From Hyaloperonospora brassicae (taxonomy: Eukaryota > Oomycota > Peronosporomycetes > Peronosporales > Peronosporaceae), in assembly GCA_947650285.1 (NCBI GenBank), contig CANTFL010000148.1:124001-188000 (forward strand): DNA of 64,000 nucleotides. Reading direction: 5' to 3'. Position 1 is the stretch's first letter. Every line of letters starts with the position of its first letter. The notes under the pieces are model-generated. The model saw only the letters and a list, made by a program, of their open reading frames with translations, made no database searches and was not told the origin of the DNA. Made by a program: the position numbers and the translations under genes. Below, in pieces: positions 23,896-36,100 of the stretch.

Positions 23896-24702
23896 CTACA
23901 AACCTAACTCCCTATAAAAAGATTCATAGGTTTCGACTAAGATTTTGGCGAGTTTGTCATCGTTGAAACCCTTTTGGAGCTTCGCTTTGACGGCCTCAGG
24001 AGTTCCGTAATCTCTGAGCCACTTGATGTGCTGCGCCCGCTCGATCCGCAAAGCCAATTTCTTTACTCTGGACGAATACTTAGCCGTCCAAAGCATAAGC
24101 GCAAAATCGGTCTCGCCCACGATATCAATCGCATTGCGAACCTTCGCAACATCCAGTTCAAGCTGCGCCGCCGTGGACAAATGATATGGCGTTGAGCGAA
24201 AACGGAGACGTGAGATGTACCCGACAGCAGTTGTGTGTATGTTGCCGAGGAGCTTGCGTGGGACGTCTCGTCCGCCATTCAAGAGCTCTCGAAGTTTGCG
24301 AGTGTCCTTCTTGAACTTGTTAAGCAGTTTGATTGTGGCCGACTTCATCTTTCGTGACTTGGTCGAAAACTTACTGGAAACGGCGCGCGTCTGAAGGAAC
24401 GGCTTCGTCTTTCTTGACTTGGACAACGCCGCAGAAACGCCGCGCACATTGGCCGGAATGAGGCCGGCATCGCTGATTAGGTGTGTCGCGCCATTGACTA
24501 CCTCGGCAGCCATGTCTTCGGTGGGAATTGTCCGCTCTTCTTGCTTTTTACCCTCGGCCCTCAGCAGTCTCTCATCCGTCTCACACTCGGATGCATGAGC
24601 TCCGGATGCCACGGCTTCTGATCCAGGGAGGCACAAAGCGGGACCAGGACACACTTGGAGCCCAACGCTTACATGCATAGCAGAGAGGCTGGAGATCCTC
24701 AT
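23896..24702 (-). CDS. Candidate RXLR-EER secreted effector
   Basis: The open frame is intronless and ends at 23896. I choose the ATG at 24702 (MRISSLSAMHVS) rather than the in-frame ATG at 24789, because an initiator-like element lies between them; this gives 268 residues. The N-terminus resembles a secretory signal but its hydrophobic core is weak (VGLQVCPGPALCLPG). An RLLR motif at residues 45-48 and EER at 55-57, separated by AEGKKQ, fit the RXLR-dEER host-translocation signature in spacing and position. The C-terminal half is helical, lysine rich and not recognised; segments such as FALMLWTAKYSSRVKKLAL and HIKWLRDYGTPEAVKAKL are reminiscent of WY/LWY-fold repeats, but this is inference. 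Effectors of this class are secreted into plant tissue to alter host immunity; the target here is unknown. The gene stands alone in a repeat-rich, gene-poor region. Confidence 0.8.
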   Translation of the reverse strand: MRISSLSAMHVSVGLQVCPGPALCLPGSEAVASGAHASECETDERLLRAEGKKQEERTIPTEDMAAEVVNGATHLISDAGLIPANVRGVSAALSKSRKTKPFLQTRAVSSKFSTKSRKMKSATIKLLNKFKKDTRKLRELLNGGRDVPRKLLGNIHTTAVGYISRLRFRSTPYHLSTAAQLELDVAKVRNAIDIVGETDFALMLWTAKYSSRVKKLALRIERAQHIKWLRDYGTPEAVKAKLQKGFNDDKLAKILVETYESFYRELGL

Positions 24703-24751
24703 AGTCGAAGTTCGAAGACAGCCAGAAGGAGGCGGAGACAAGAGCGCGCAA

Positions 24752-24763
24752 GGTGAAAAATGA
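24752..24763 (-). promoter_or_regulatory. Oomycete initiator-like core promoter (Inr) of the RXLR gene
   Basis: Read on the minus strand the sequence TCATTTTTCACC matches the oomycete initiator theme (TCAYTTY core followed by a pyrimidine/adenine element). It lies about 50 bases upstream of the ATG at 24702, the typical distance for oomycete genes. It sits downstream of the alternative ATG at 24789, which supports the shorter start. Confidence 0.55.
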
Positions 24764-24789
24764 AGGAAGCGGGGCGACTTCAAATGCAT

Positions 24790-27423
24790 GCATATTTTGC
24801 TTCATGACGAAAAGAAGTGCTCGCCGGCAGACGAACTTTAACGGCCGTCAGACCGGAATGTCGCGTGTAGTTGCTAAGTGGACAATCTGGTCGTGGCATC
24901 ATTTTCGAGCAGGAGTAAACAAGATCATAAGAGGATAAAGCCAGCGAAAAGATCCGTGCGGTATTTGCGTGCGTGGAGCTACTTCCTTCTGGTGATTGAG
25001 CAAGAATGTTGTGAAAGAAGTGTCTGCGCGACAGTGTCTTCTAGGCCGTAGCTGGTCTTCTATAGATCCATTCTCGTAGCGCAGTCTCAACATGTGTAAG
25101 CAGTTCAAACAGGCGAGACACCTTCGATGTCGGACAGCCTGTTCCGGTTTCAAAAGTTGACGACTTTGTGCCTTCGTGAACAATTGGTATCGAGAGACTG
25201 ACATTCGAGTCGGCTCGTGCAATTGCTATTCAGCATGTCCCACCATCACACCCATCACTCAGGTGTCGTCTCGACTTTGCATAGAGCGACTGCACATTCG
25301 ACTGAACGTTCGACAGCAAACCAATCTGGCAAAAAATACGTCTTGCTTGACTAGGGTACGCAGTGGTGACAAAAGCAGATATGTGCCCTGTTGATGGTGA
25401 TGAGCTGAGCAGCGAAGACGCGTTGGCACACGACGCCTGTTGGTGTCGTGTCAGCGACTGCGGACCTCGCTCGTCAAAATCCGACGGCGACGAATGACCA
25501 CTAAACGACTGACATAGCAAAAGGACTGTGAGCATTAAAGAGACGGTGTACTGCCAAACGTACGACACGACCACCGTCAGTATGGATCGTGGCGCAACTG
25601 CAGGTCACATGGTTGCGTTACTTTGCTGTGCACGCAACCTCAAGCTCTCCGACACGCAGTTGGTCCGGCTCGAGTACGGTTTAAGTGAGCAAAAGTGGTT
25701 GAAGGCATGCACTTTGTACAAAAAAGCGTTTCCCCGATGGCACTATTAGCGAATCGCAGTGGTAGCCATGTGTGTGAAAGCCGGACGCGATAGGGCCCAT
25801 GAGCTCTGGATGTATCGGGCAATCGCGCTGCGAAGCTGATGTGCAAGAGGCGCACACACCCATAATACCCATCGCTTGACGGGAGAGCACTGCAAAAAGT
25901 TGTCTCACTCTCTTTGTGGCGAAAGAAAATCAATCTATAGCCGCCACGTTCGCAGCTGCTACTGACGTCTCCAATGATGTTTTCATCTGGCCTGACCACC
26001 TCCTCGCAGTGACATCTTTCGATAGCAACAAGCTCCGGAACAACGCAATCGCTTGCCCTGCTCTACTGGCGTAGCCTGTATGTGCACAGCGGTTGCGAAT
26101 GTTTCGAGCTAATCGCATGCCGGCATGGTTTATATTCTTGACATCAGACCAGGACCCTACTCAACCCAACTCTAATAGATGCCTTTTGTGTGTCTTACGT
26201 GGGGTGTTGTGTCAGCGTCAGCGAAGGTCCTGTCTGTCGAAGTAGACGATGTATGTGGGGCAGGAGAGAGCGGGAAAGCGAATGGTCCATAGAACTTTGG
26301 CTAGCTCGTTAACACTCGAGTAAGCACCATACATGGGACCCCAGAGGCTTCCTTTTGCAGCGCTCCGACAGCTGCATGTGGTACAAACCTGTCGACTTCT
26401 CGAAACATGACGGTCACCTTAATATGAAGCGTGGGCGCTCACTGATTTGTCAACGCTCAAAGTCTTCCCACCACTATGTTTTAAGAAGTGCCGACACCTA
26501 GCGTTCGTGACGCATTTTAGCACTTGTAATGGACTTCATCGAGATAATACCTCAGACGAGAAGTGTTGCAAACCAAGTATGTTTTTTGTGACCGATTTCT
26601 TGACTTTGACGAGCTTATGACTTTTGTCCACGTCGAGCACAATAGATGGCTTGGTTATATATGACTTTTGATATGACTTTTGTTCCCGAGAGAGCACAAT
26701 ACCATACATGGCTTACTTATCTATATATGTATATATATTCTCATCTGGACGGTCTAGTGGCGAAGGTCTGAAGACTTGGGGACTCGGATGCTTTATCATA
26801 CTCATATGGGCCTTATCACAAAGTAGCTTCGGCGCCTCGTCGCTCATGAACCTACCTGCACCAGCTACAGCAGCTTTACTGCACTATTCAGCTTCTTTTC
26901 TACTCTATATAGCCGTGGCGTCGACACCAACGCTGTCCTACTGGATCCAGGCGGAGCAAATTCGGGCCCGCTGCATGGTTTTGATCAGCCGACCCACTAC
27001 TCGCATTTTGCAGCATTTTATAACACTGCTTCTAGATTCGTCAATGACTACTGACCGATATCCAGTCGATGGTTATGAGAGCCGGATAAGCTGTGTTGGG
27101 CGATAGACACGCGTCAATGAGCTGAGGATACACATTTTTGTTGGCTGAGTGAAAGCGTTCGATCGGTTGTCATTGTTGAGACATACTGGGGCGGTTGTGA
27201 AGAAAAATGAAATACATACTGCTCTTCCTTCGCTACCTGTTGCAGTTGCTTACTCGGTTTGGCGCTATACGAAGGGTAGCCAATATATTCACACGTCACT
27301 CACATCGTTATCTCACCGACTCTTCACTACCTCTTTTACATCGTGCAGAAAAAATCGTCTACAGACATAACAAAACCCAAAGGCTCTCACAGCTTTGGCT
27401 CTTCAACTTTGACACACATTTTT
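24790..27423. other. No recognised gene
   Basis: Upstream of the effector. Frames such as 24899-25222 (minus), 25230-25574 (minus) and 26708-27106 (plus) lack recognisable domains. I see no repeat copies shared with other parts of the window. Composition becomes AT-rich after about 26500. Confidence 0.45.
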
Positions 27424-27428
27424 CTCAG
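27424..27428. repeat. Target-site duplication CTCAG (left)
   Basis: The five bases CTCAG directly outside the left LTR are repeated exactly at 33187-33191 outside the right LTR. A 5-bp duplication is usual for Ty3/gypsy integrases. Confidence 0.85.
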
Positions 27429-27661
27429 TATAAGTATGGAGAAAAGTTTGAAATTAAATGTATATTAGGCCTTTCTAACCATTAGATTTTGTTTTGTGTA
27501 ACTCACCTGAAAATGGAATCGCATATTACATGTTTAAGACTAAAGTGTACATCATCCATATTGTTGTACAAACGATATCTGCCAATTTTAGTATGGCATA
27601 GGAACTGTGAACTTATACAAATGAATGGTCCTCAATCAGTCTGAACTGAGTGGTCCGGACA
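27429..27661 (-). repeat. 3' LTR, 233 bp
   Basis: It aligns without gaps to 32954-33186. The minus-strand start is TGTCCGGACC; its other end reads ATA instead of the ACA of the partner copy. Differences from the 5' LTR lie only near the ends; the central ~196 bp is identical. Confidence 0.93.
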
Positions 27662-27675
27662 TCTTCATCTATTTT
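27662..27675 (-). other. Polypurine tract
   Basis: On the minus strand a purine-rich stretch (AAAATAGATGAAGA) lies immediately before the 3' LTR, where the plus-strand DNA primer of a retroelement is expected. It is interrupted by one pyrimidine. Confidence 0.55.
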
Positions 27676-29300
27676 GTCTCTCGTTGACTCTGAATATAGC
27701 CAGCGACGAGATCCTTCCAATACGAGACATGTCGAATGTTCTTCTCTTTTTACCGACTTGCGTCTTCTTTGGCTTCACTATCCCATAGAACGATCCAGTG
27801 TGGTTGGCGACTGAGTTGGCTTTTCTTTGGTAGGCGTTGATAATTTGTAGGTTATCTGCTGTGTCGTCATCCACAAATTTGGACGCTTTTTGTATAGGGC
27901 GACTGAAAACTCTTTCGTGAGTTAGATCGTATTTTGACCGCACATCGACTTTAAAAATTGGATTAACCCTTTCTATACTTTGAGGTAGGTCAGTCTCGCC
28001 ACAATTAGATTTATCAAGTTAAGTATCTCGCATAGTCCCACTTTCTTTTGCCGCAAATGTTGCTCTTTTTCTTTCCATATCTTTGACGACATACTTAATA
28101 GGGATTCTGCGCATGTCAAGCATCACTAAGTCTTTAACTTGAAATTCGACTTAATTCATTCGTCGTTTTCGGTCTTCGTTATGCTTTTGCGTCGCTTGGG
28201 GTTTATGAAGATACACACGAGCCTGATCAATGATTTTGTTTCGTACTTTGGCAAACTTTACCGCTTGAACATCTATCTGCTTTCTGGAACCACTTGCCTC
28301 GATCAATTTTTGCCATGGAGAGCGCTCTTTCCTTCCCTAATAAAAATCGAAAGGAGAGCATCCCGTGGATGCGCTTAGGAGCGTAGCATATGCATATTCG
28401 ATATTTCTCAAGTGCTCTATCCAATCTGTGCCATGATATGGTATCATGCATCGAAGCGCATCTTCTACGCCTAAATTTTGTCACTCAATTTGTCCATCAG
28501 CTTGAGCGCGATGAGCATCTTTCATACTTAGGCGTACTCCCATGTTTGTCATAAGCGACTTCCAATATGTGGAGGTAAACGTCTTCTCTCTGTCACTGAT
28601 GATAACTTCGGGTGGACCATGGTGGCGAACTAAGGCATCAAAAAAGCTTGAGCCGTTGCACGTACATCGTCTTTGGCATGCACAGCTGCGTACTTTGTTC
28701 GTTTCGATAATTTATCGATGCCCGTCAAAATGGCATCGAAACCAGTGGATTTTGATAGTTCTGTGATAAATTCCAGTGACACTACTTGCCAACAGACATC
28801 GGGTTTTGGAATAGGCATAAGTAATCTGGTTATACGCTGATCATCATGCTTCCAGCGTGCACACTTCTCGCATGTTTTGACATACTACTTTATGTCTTTC
28901 GGTAATTAGTTCCAATAATACTATTGAGCAACACGCAAGAATATTCAGCGATTGCGAGGATGAGTAGCGATAGGCGAGTTATTTATTAGGATATCACATG
29001 AGTTCGCAAGCGGTTGTTGTTCGATACACAAAGCCATGTAAGCCTACTTGCTGAACGCAAGAATACTAACTCGTCTTGTTTGGCAAACTATGAACTCGCT
29101 TCCGCATCTTTCCATGCTTCTATAAACTCAACATCCCTCGCGTAGCCTAGTCGAAGAAGTTTACGAAATTCAGGTGACAACTCGACATATGACGCCGTCG
29201 GTGAGGCGGAAAATTGCATGGCCGCGAAATCTTCCCGGGGTATTTGGCACCAAGACATTGTCGTTAGAGCACAACACGTTGCTGGCAACCAATATTGCAC
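27665..29300 (-). pseudogene. Integrase region of the Ty3/gypsy element
   Basis: Minus-strand fragments from about 29300 down to 27665. The frame 28818-28630 carries LEFITELSKSTGFDAILTG followed by DKLSKRTKYAAV, the integrase catalytic-core block around the second Asp region. The frame 28484-28227 holds the later part of the core (the STG-SPF type region is split between frames), and a basic C-terminal frame runs to 27665. Several stops and frame changes separate these pieces, and no chromodomain was recognised at the end. Confidence 0.75.
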
Positions 29301-29400
29301 GTGTTATATAATATGATGTGCGACAGATGCTTCGGGGCCAGCGAGAGTGCATCAGCGACTACGTTTTTGAAGCACCGGTGATGTGGTGGATAGTAAGCGG

Positions 29401-30424
29401 CTACTGAGCAAAAGTCGTTAGATATCGAGTTTGCTTGGTAGAGACGTTAGGGTGATGTAGAAGCCAGAAACAGGCGCCATTGTCAGTAAAAATGTCAAAC
29501 GGATGGCCATAAAGGTAATGACGACATTTGTCGAACCCAGCTTTGATGTCAAATAGCCTTTTTCGTGAGCAGGCCAATTCCACTCATAAGTACCAACCCT
29601 TTTATAATAAATAACTATGATTGATCATGCACATTCCGAAATTGAGACAAAACACATGAGCGCGTGATCCAGACGCATCCGTTGTGAGAACAAACGGGCA
29701 TGAATAGTCAGGAAAAGTCAACACAGGAGCAGATTGCAAGTCCAACTTCAGTCGCACAAAGGCATATTCTTGCTCGGCAATCCATACCCACGGTGTATCG
29801 TTTTTGACAAGACGACTAAACGGCAGAAGTATGTCGGCAAACTGATGGATGAAGCGGCAATAGTAGCCTTCCAGGCCGAGTAAACGTTGCAGTTTTTGGA
29901 GTGATATTGGTGTCGGCTACTTGGCGGTTGTTTCTTTCATTGAAGCATCAACTAATAAGCCTTTCATGGACACCGTATGCCCCAAACGTTGACCTCCGTG
30001 CATGCAAACTTGCACTTCCTAAGGTGAGCTTAGAAAGTCTTTCTTTGCGTAAGACTGAAAACACTGTAGCCAGATATCCCAAATGCTCGTCACAAGATAT
30101 GGAATGGACTCATATGTCATCTGAAAAGACAACAACAAATGGTTTTTCCAAAAGAGCACGCATCAAGCGCGACCAAAAGCCAGGCATTCTCACAAGTCCC
30201 ATAGAAACACCACACCACTGATATGTCTCATTTGACGTACGAAACGCAATGCACGTCTTGCTATTTGAGTGAATGCGCTTCTGGTGATTTTCTTGAGCTA
30301 GATCAATGACTGTGAAATAGCACATACCTTTCATATTATCGAATCGCTCATCGATGCGCGGTAACGGACTGTTGGGGACAATTGGTTGCGAGTTGACATA
30401 GCGAAAATCGATATCCCAACGCAA
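29401..30424 (-). pseudogene. Reverse transcriptase and RNase H of the Ty3/gypsy element
   Basis: The frame 30424-30110 shows DFRYVNSQ, LPRIDERFDNMKG, FTVIDLAQENHQ and FVVVFSDDI, which are the RT blocks with an FSDD version of the YxDD catalytic box. A stop follows immediately, and the thumb and RNase H continue in other frames, including the FDIFTDNGACFWLLHH segment (29583-29401) that matches the TDN/TDHxxL RNase H block. The chain is clearly broken. Confidence 0.85.
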
Positions 30425-30949
30425 CAGAATGTTTTAGTTACCGAAAGAATCCGTTTTGATCGAGAAATACCATTTCCCATGTGAGGGTCCTTTTTGGGTA
30501 TGCCAAAAATATATCAAACCCAGGCTGAGTCGGAAATCTCATTTTGTCCGCGGGGAGGTTTTAATCGACGAACTTGTGTAATGCCTTCTGTTATACCTGT
30601 GAAAGACATAATGGCGGACGGTTGCCGGGTGTAGCGCCGGGCTTCATTGCCATCTCGAATTCCACAGATCGTCGCGGAGTCAGTGCATCTGGTCGTTTCT
30701 CCGGAACAACCGCTTGTAACGAATCAAGCAATGACTGTAGATTAGATTCTCGAAACGGGTCTGAAGTGGTAAATTGACAAACTTTGATGCGATAGATTTT
30801 TTCGCAGTTTGATTGCTTCAGTTTTTTTTTAAACTCGAAAGAGGAAATACTAACCGATTGGAGTGCTATATCCTGTGGTAATGTACTTTGTTCGAATGAC
30901 GTGTGATGCGTGCGCCAATGAATGATAAATCATAGGTAGTGAACCACGG

Positions 30950-31213
30950 TTAACCCAAAACTACGTCATGGGAGTTACTTATGGGCCACCCAAAGACTAG
31001 AACGTCTGAAAAGTGATAACCATCAAAAGCAATGATTGCAACGCCGTTTTTCACTTTTTTATTGATGGTGTTGGTGCCGTCGAAACGAATGACTCGTATG
31101 GTGACTTCCGAAATGACACGTTGTGGCAATCCTGGCTCTACCACGTTGCATGTGGATCCCGAATCAAGCATGTTATTGAAGACATGGTGATCAGGCGAAC
31201 CTATGGTCGACAA
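30950..31213 (-). pseudogene. Retroviral-type aspartic protease of the Ty3/gypsy element
   Basis: The minus-strand frame contains NNMLDSGSTCNVV with the DSG active-site triplet and ends with DVVLG, matching the ILG flap-end motif of retropepsins. It overlaps the end of the gag frame by a few codons in another frame, as is common in such elements. Confidence 0.75.
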
Positions 31214-32001
31214 TCAATTCTTTGCCAGTAAAGGGCGTGAAAGTAGCGTCACTCATTATAGTGATCATTTCATGTGATGCTGTGGCGACCGACTCTTCAT
31301 CAACGGGTTTGTCTTTTACGTACGATTCTTCAACGGATAAATCTTCAACAAAGCTAATATTCGCCCGATTTGGATGACACCGGATATTATCAAACGTTGA
31401 CGTGTTTTGACGCTTGTAACAATGTTTAATGTGATGAACCAGTTTCTTGCAGTACATGAACTTGGATCTGTTAGGACGACTATGCTGATGTCGATCTCGA
31501 GATGACCAGTGAAATGGCCACGAATTGTTGATTTTCACCGGCTCGGGATCAGCTGACTGTTCGTTAGCCACATAATGTGCACTAGGACGAGCGGTTGCGG
31601 TAGCGTGATTGTTGTAACTACCCGAATGCGCGCATTTGAAATCCATCGCAGCATTCATTGCTTTAGACAAGGTTGAACCACGTCGATGCTTGAATTGTTC
31701 TTGTTTATTTTTCGTAATCCACGTCAAAGTAGATTATTTGGTCTAATACAGTCATTCCTTCTACTTGCGAGATAATTTGGCGAAATTTCGTGATGTGGTC
31801 CCTAGAACCCTTACATTGGAATTGTTTGAGGCGATGAAGATCATCCTGAAGACGTTGTTGGAGGTCCGCAGGAACCGACTCCTTTTCCACAGAGAGGAAA
31901 AACTCGTCCACCGAGATTATTTCCTCGTGATTAATTAAGAACCGCTGTGCTGCTGTTTCTCGCTTTAAGTTTGTGAGTATAAAAAGTATATGGTGTGCCA
32001 T
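31191..32001 (-). pseudogene. Gag of the Ty3/gypsy element
   Basis: Two overlapping frames (32001-31705 and 31727-31191) run in the gag position. The first has helical capsid-like sequence (LQQRLQDDLHRLKQFQCKG, then HITKFRQIISQVEGM). The second contains YCKKLVHHIKHCYK, a Cys-x2-Lys version of a CCHC zinc knuckle with one cysteine replaced. A frameshift near 31715 separates capsid from nucleocapsid. Confidence 0.75.
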
Positions 32002-32937
32002 ACGATTAATGGTTCACCTCGATCCAAAGCGCAATAGAATATTATTTTACTTGTCCGTAGAAAAATCGAACAGAGTCTTCATTTTGTCTGCTGTAAGTCA
32101 GCATTTTCAACCTGTCTACTTTTAAGCCCCCCGCACAACGAGTCATAACCAAGGTGTCAATGAGCTCCTGCTGGCTTTGTAGAATCTGCATCATTCATTG
32201 TACAAGCTCGCCATTGGTAGGTTGTGCCATGGTCAAAAGTTAGATTCGCTGCTTTGCTTTGTCTAAGTTTCTCACTTTGTACCGGATATCCTAAAGAATA
32301 TTACGCTCGACTTCTTCAAGGAGCACATCAACTTGGTATAGCGGTTCCGATGATGATTTCTTTTCATTCTGTAGAATCGCCTTTTCCGTGGTAAGCGGCT
32401 TGGACAGGATCCTGGCGATACGGCGTGTCTTCTTCATGGACGCCAGAAGATCATTAGTCGTTTGTGAAGATTTGTCCGTGCACTCGAACACGAAGGCTTT
32501 ACTGCAGATAAATGGTACTTGAGGCTCAAAGTTGCACTTTTTGCTCACCGAACTTGACGACTTACTTAGCCAATACAGCTCAAGCATCTATTGTTCAACC
32601 TCATCGCAGATAGGAAGCTTATTCGCAGCCGTAAGACGTACTTAACTTTGCACAAACCAAGTGACTCTACCTGTAAGACCTACGGTTAAAATCATAGTGG
32701 ATTTATAGGCAACACACTCTTACCTGAAAGGCAGTGCCTTCAAAGAGATGGGGATTCGTGATCTGCGAGTGATTATTTCCACGCTACGAGCAGTGTCCTA
32801 AACGAAGAATAAATTGTAGGCGCAAGGCGATGAACTACAAGCGCGAGGAGACACGGCAAGCTGGAAGGAGGAATGAAGAGTCACGACGACGGGCGGACAA
32901 CGAAGACAGGCGGCGGGGAAGTGGCGAAGAGTAATGT

Positions 32938-32951
32938 GGCCAATGCTACCA
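32938..32951 (-). other. Primer-binding site (tRNA-Met-like)
   Basis: Two bases after the 5' LTR, the minus strand reads TGGTAGCATTGGCC. A site beginning TGG complements the universal CCA end of tRNA, and TGGTAGC fits initiator tRNA-Met priming. It fixes the LTR boundary at 32954. Confidence 0.7.
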
Positions 32952-32953
32952 CT

Positions 32954-33186
32954 TGTAAGGAGGTAGGAAAGTTTGAAACTAAATGTATATTAGGCCTTTC
33001 TAACCATTAGATTTTGTTTTGTGTAACTCACCTGAAAATGGAATCGCATATTACATGTTTAAGACTAAAGTGTACATCATCCATATTGTTGTACAAACGA
33101 TATCTGCCAATTTTAGTATGGCATAGGAACTGTGAACTTATACAAATGAATGGTCCTCAATCAGTCTGAACTGAGCGATCCTGACA
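32954..33186 (-). repeat. 5' LTR, 233 bp
   Basis: On the minus strand it starts TGTCAGGATC and ends CCTTACA, giving perfect TGT...ACA termini. It is the intact-ended partner of 27429-27661. Confidence 0.93.
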
Positions 33187-33191
33187 CTCAG
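33187..33191. repeat. Target-site duplication CTCAG (right)
   Basis: Exact match to the left-hand 5-bp flank at 27424-27428. Confidence 0.85.
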
Positions 33192-36100
33192 CAATGTTGT
33201 TCAAGTTGCGTAAATTATCAACGCCGTAAGGTATGAGCGAAAATGAGGCTCAATTCCTTTGTCGCCACAAGAAGGGGACACGAAATGTCACAAAGAATAT
33301 CAACAACAAAAAGCGCATCTATAGGCGCGACCGCAGCGAAATGTACCAAAGGAGTCGTCATTCTGATAGAAGAAGAACGAAAAAAAGATTTGAAAGATGT
33401 TGCACTAGCTCTCCTTCTACAAGGTTGTCATAAACGTCATGGAAACGTAACTTATTTTGTTGGCGGTCGGTGAAACTCGATTGCAAAAAGTGATGCAAGT
33501 GCCAGCGGTACAGAAGCAGTAGGTGCGACTGGCGTGAAAGCGTTCGACTCGATACAAATATCACCGACAACCCATAGCGAAGAGGATTAAGTTTTGTCCA
33601 TTCTAATTCAATTTCGTTAATCCTTGCTGTACCCTGTGTGTATCGACACCCAAGTCGGACGCTTTCACACTTATCTCCTCCTATCGTTGTAGTCGTGGAG
33701 ATTGATCGGTTGACAATCGGAGACTTTGTGGGCATGGAGAGTTATGTTGCGATGTTCCGGTCGCGGCCATTTGCTTCGTGTATATCCCCATGAAGAGACG
33801 TTGACCGATCAACTGCCTTCATTCCGCCAAGTAAAAGAGCCGTTATCTGTCGAATAAAGCGTGTTCGTCTCTCGGTTCAATACGATCTGCTCTCGATATA
33901 CAACGTTCGTCATCATTCCGGGATAGATCGATGAACCACGCATTTCCCCATCCGTTCGTTCTTTCGCAAGGATAGGTACACTCGACGTTGTAGCTCTTAC
34001 TGTATGGCATGCCGAAATTGGTTTACCATCGCAGCCTTCGTCTTTCGTAAGAAAGCCAAGCGGACTAGCGTCCAAGATTCCAATAAGCACACGTTTTCGG
34101 TCGGATCATATTATCTGCTTCCACAGTCGCGCTCATGTGTTGTTGCTCAACGGCCACGGTCTTCTTCGACTCTATCTTGTACCGCGCTATCTTCCGTCCA
34201 TGATCTGCAATGTATAAAATCTTAGGTCAAGTTGTAGTAAGTGGAAGTGGTCACGACGTATCCAGCCCCTCTTGCTGGGTTCCGTGGCCGCTTCCTCGCA
34301 ACGACTACCGCCTTGCGTAGAGGTCAACTACCTCTACCATGTCTTTCTCCCTGTTGCCGAGGTTGTCCTGGTTTTCCCCCGATGGCCACATCAGGATCCG
34401 ATGGATCATATCACGATGTGGCCGCTTCGTTTTCTCTCTTGCTGTTTTTCTTCGTCCACATCTTCGTATGCGGTCCGCGACAATCATTTGCCTTTTCGGC
34501 TTACTCTTTGAGATCTGATCTAGTCCTCGCTTGCTTAGGCCAACGTCGGTTGGCTTCTCCTCTTGCTCTACGCGCAAGTAATTTCTTCTCCACCTCAACC
34601 AGCTGATCAGTCACGAAAGCACGACGAATTCTTACTTAAATCGGCTAGTGTTGTCACCCTTGGCCGAGACCATCGGACCCAACTCTCTCGGGGAGGTCGT
34701 TCGGTTGACACGTGCGTTTTACCAGTTCCATGAGCACACGTGCGGCATACTCTGATCTCCGCCGGTCTTGCTGGTCATGCTCGGTGTTTTTTCTCTTCTG
34801 TCATCGATTCCGTTCTCGCAAGCTTAGCTATTGTTCGCTGCCATTGCCGAATCTCTTACGCTCTCTCTGTCGCTCGTCGGACTCCAGATTTCTTGGCAAC
34901 GTCTTCGGCCCGGCTTGAATCGGGTCGTCTCGAGTTCATAGTAGCTGTTTAGACTGACCAATGCGATACGTGGTCTCGAAACCAGCATCCATCGTGCTTA
35001 TTTTGTGGTATATAGCAGTCACCAGATCTCGTGCTCATCCATCTCCGAATGCAGCAGCAACAGACTCAACGTCTCGTAGCGATTCGATCGAGACGACGAC
35101 ACTATCAGGGGTCTTTTACATCGGTCACAAGCTTGGCATACATGCAATGTGGCCTACAGATGAACGCGTGTACCATCAGAGTCTGCTCGCGCGAAGAGGT
35201 CGCGTGGAGGGGTGGGTCTTGGAATGGCAGAATGCATCCGCCTTGTTTCCCACCATTGAAGTCTGTACTGAGCGAAGCAGGCCACATACGAAGAGCCAAT
35301 GAATATGCTGGTCACCTCCTGCTTCTCTACATGTTCGTGAGTGTTGCAGCGCTGCTAGAATAGGATTGACCACCGGCCTCGATATGTAAGTAGAAGGGGT
35401 TTCTTGAACGCAGTAGGTAAAACTCGGAACCGAATGAATACATCCTCGAATGAATACATCCTCATACACACATGCGGTGACACAGTCATCCGCAGTGACT
35501 GTCTAGTCTTGCATTCTCGCTGCGGTGATCCCGGTGCCTCATCTCTTCACTTTTCTTGTATGTCAGCTTCTCGCACGTAGCGTCTTACTTCACGTGGTCC
35601 ATCGTATAGTCTCTTGTTCGACAACGTCTTCCGCTGATTGTTCAGCAGAAGTTGCTTCCGGTCTCGATTTGGCTTCCGATCTCAGTCAACTAGCAAAGCC
35701 ACTTATGTGGCCAAACCCATCGGTGAGCGATCGATATCGCGCTATCAAGGCTGTTCGATGCACCAACACTGAACCTGAGTCATGCCCCTACCGTAATGGT
35801 TCGTTGCACACGTTTGTAAACCCTTGCATAAAATCGCAATACCATCGTTGCATCGTCACTATGCAACACAAGAAAAGTTTGATCGAGCACGAGACTATAA
35901 AATGAAAGGTTTTCGAGACGAGATCGAACGCGCGATCCCCACTAATCATAGTCAGCATTTGCCGTCATAGAACCGCGTACACGTTAGTCACAAGAAACGG
36001 TCGACTCCACTTGCTACTTGAAACAGCGACAGCTTGTTCGCTCTCACCTTCGCCGCAGCTCAGTCGCCGCTTTGCCCTGTTGCCTGCTTCTCTTTGTTTC

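Larger units (their letters stand above)
27429..33186 (-). mobile_element. Complete but decayed Ty3/gypsy retrotransposon
   Basis: A 5.76-kb element read on the minus strand. It has a 5' LTR (33186-32954), a primer-binding site, a gag-like frame, aspartic protease, reverse transcriptase, RNase H, integrase, a purine-rich tract and a 3' LTR (27661-27429), flanked by CTCAG on both sides. The order protease-RT-RNase H-integrase defines Ty3/gypsy. Coding parts are split by stops and frameshifts, so it is not autonomous, although the LTRs are about 96% identical by eye (9 differences in 233 positions). Confidence 0.93.

Noticed and set aside
24703..24789. Longer start of the RXLR effector
   Set aside because: The initiator-like element lies within this stretch and the extra residues do not improve a signal peptide.
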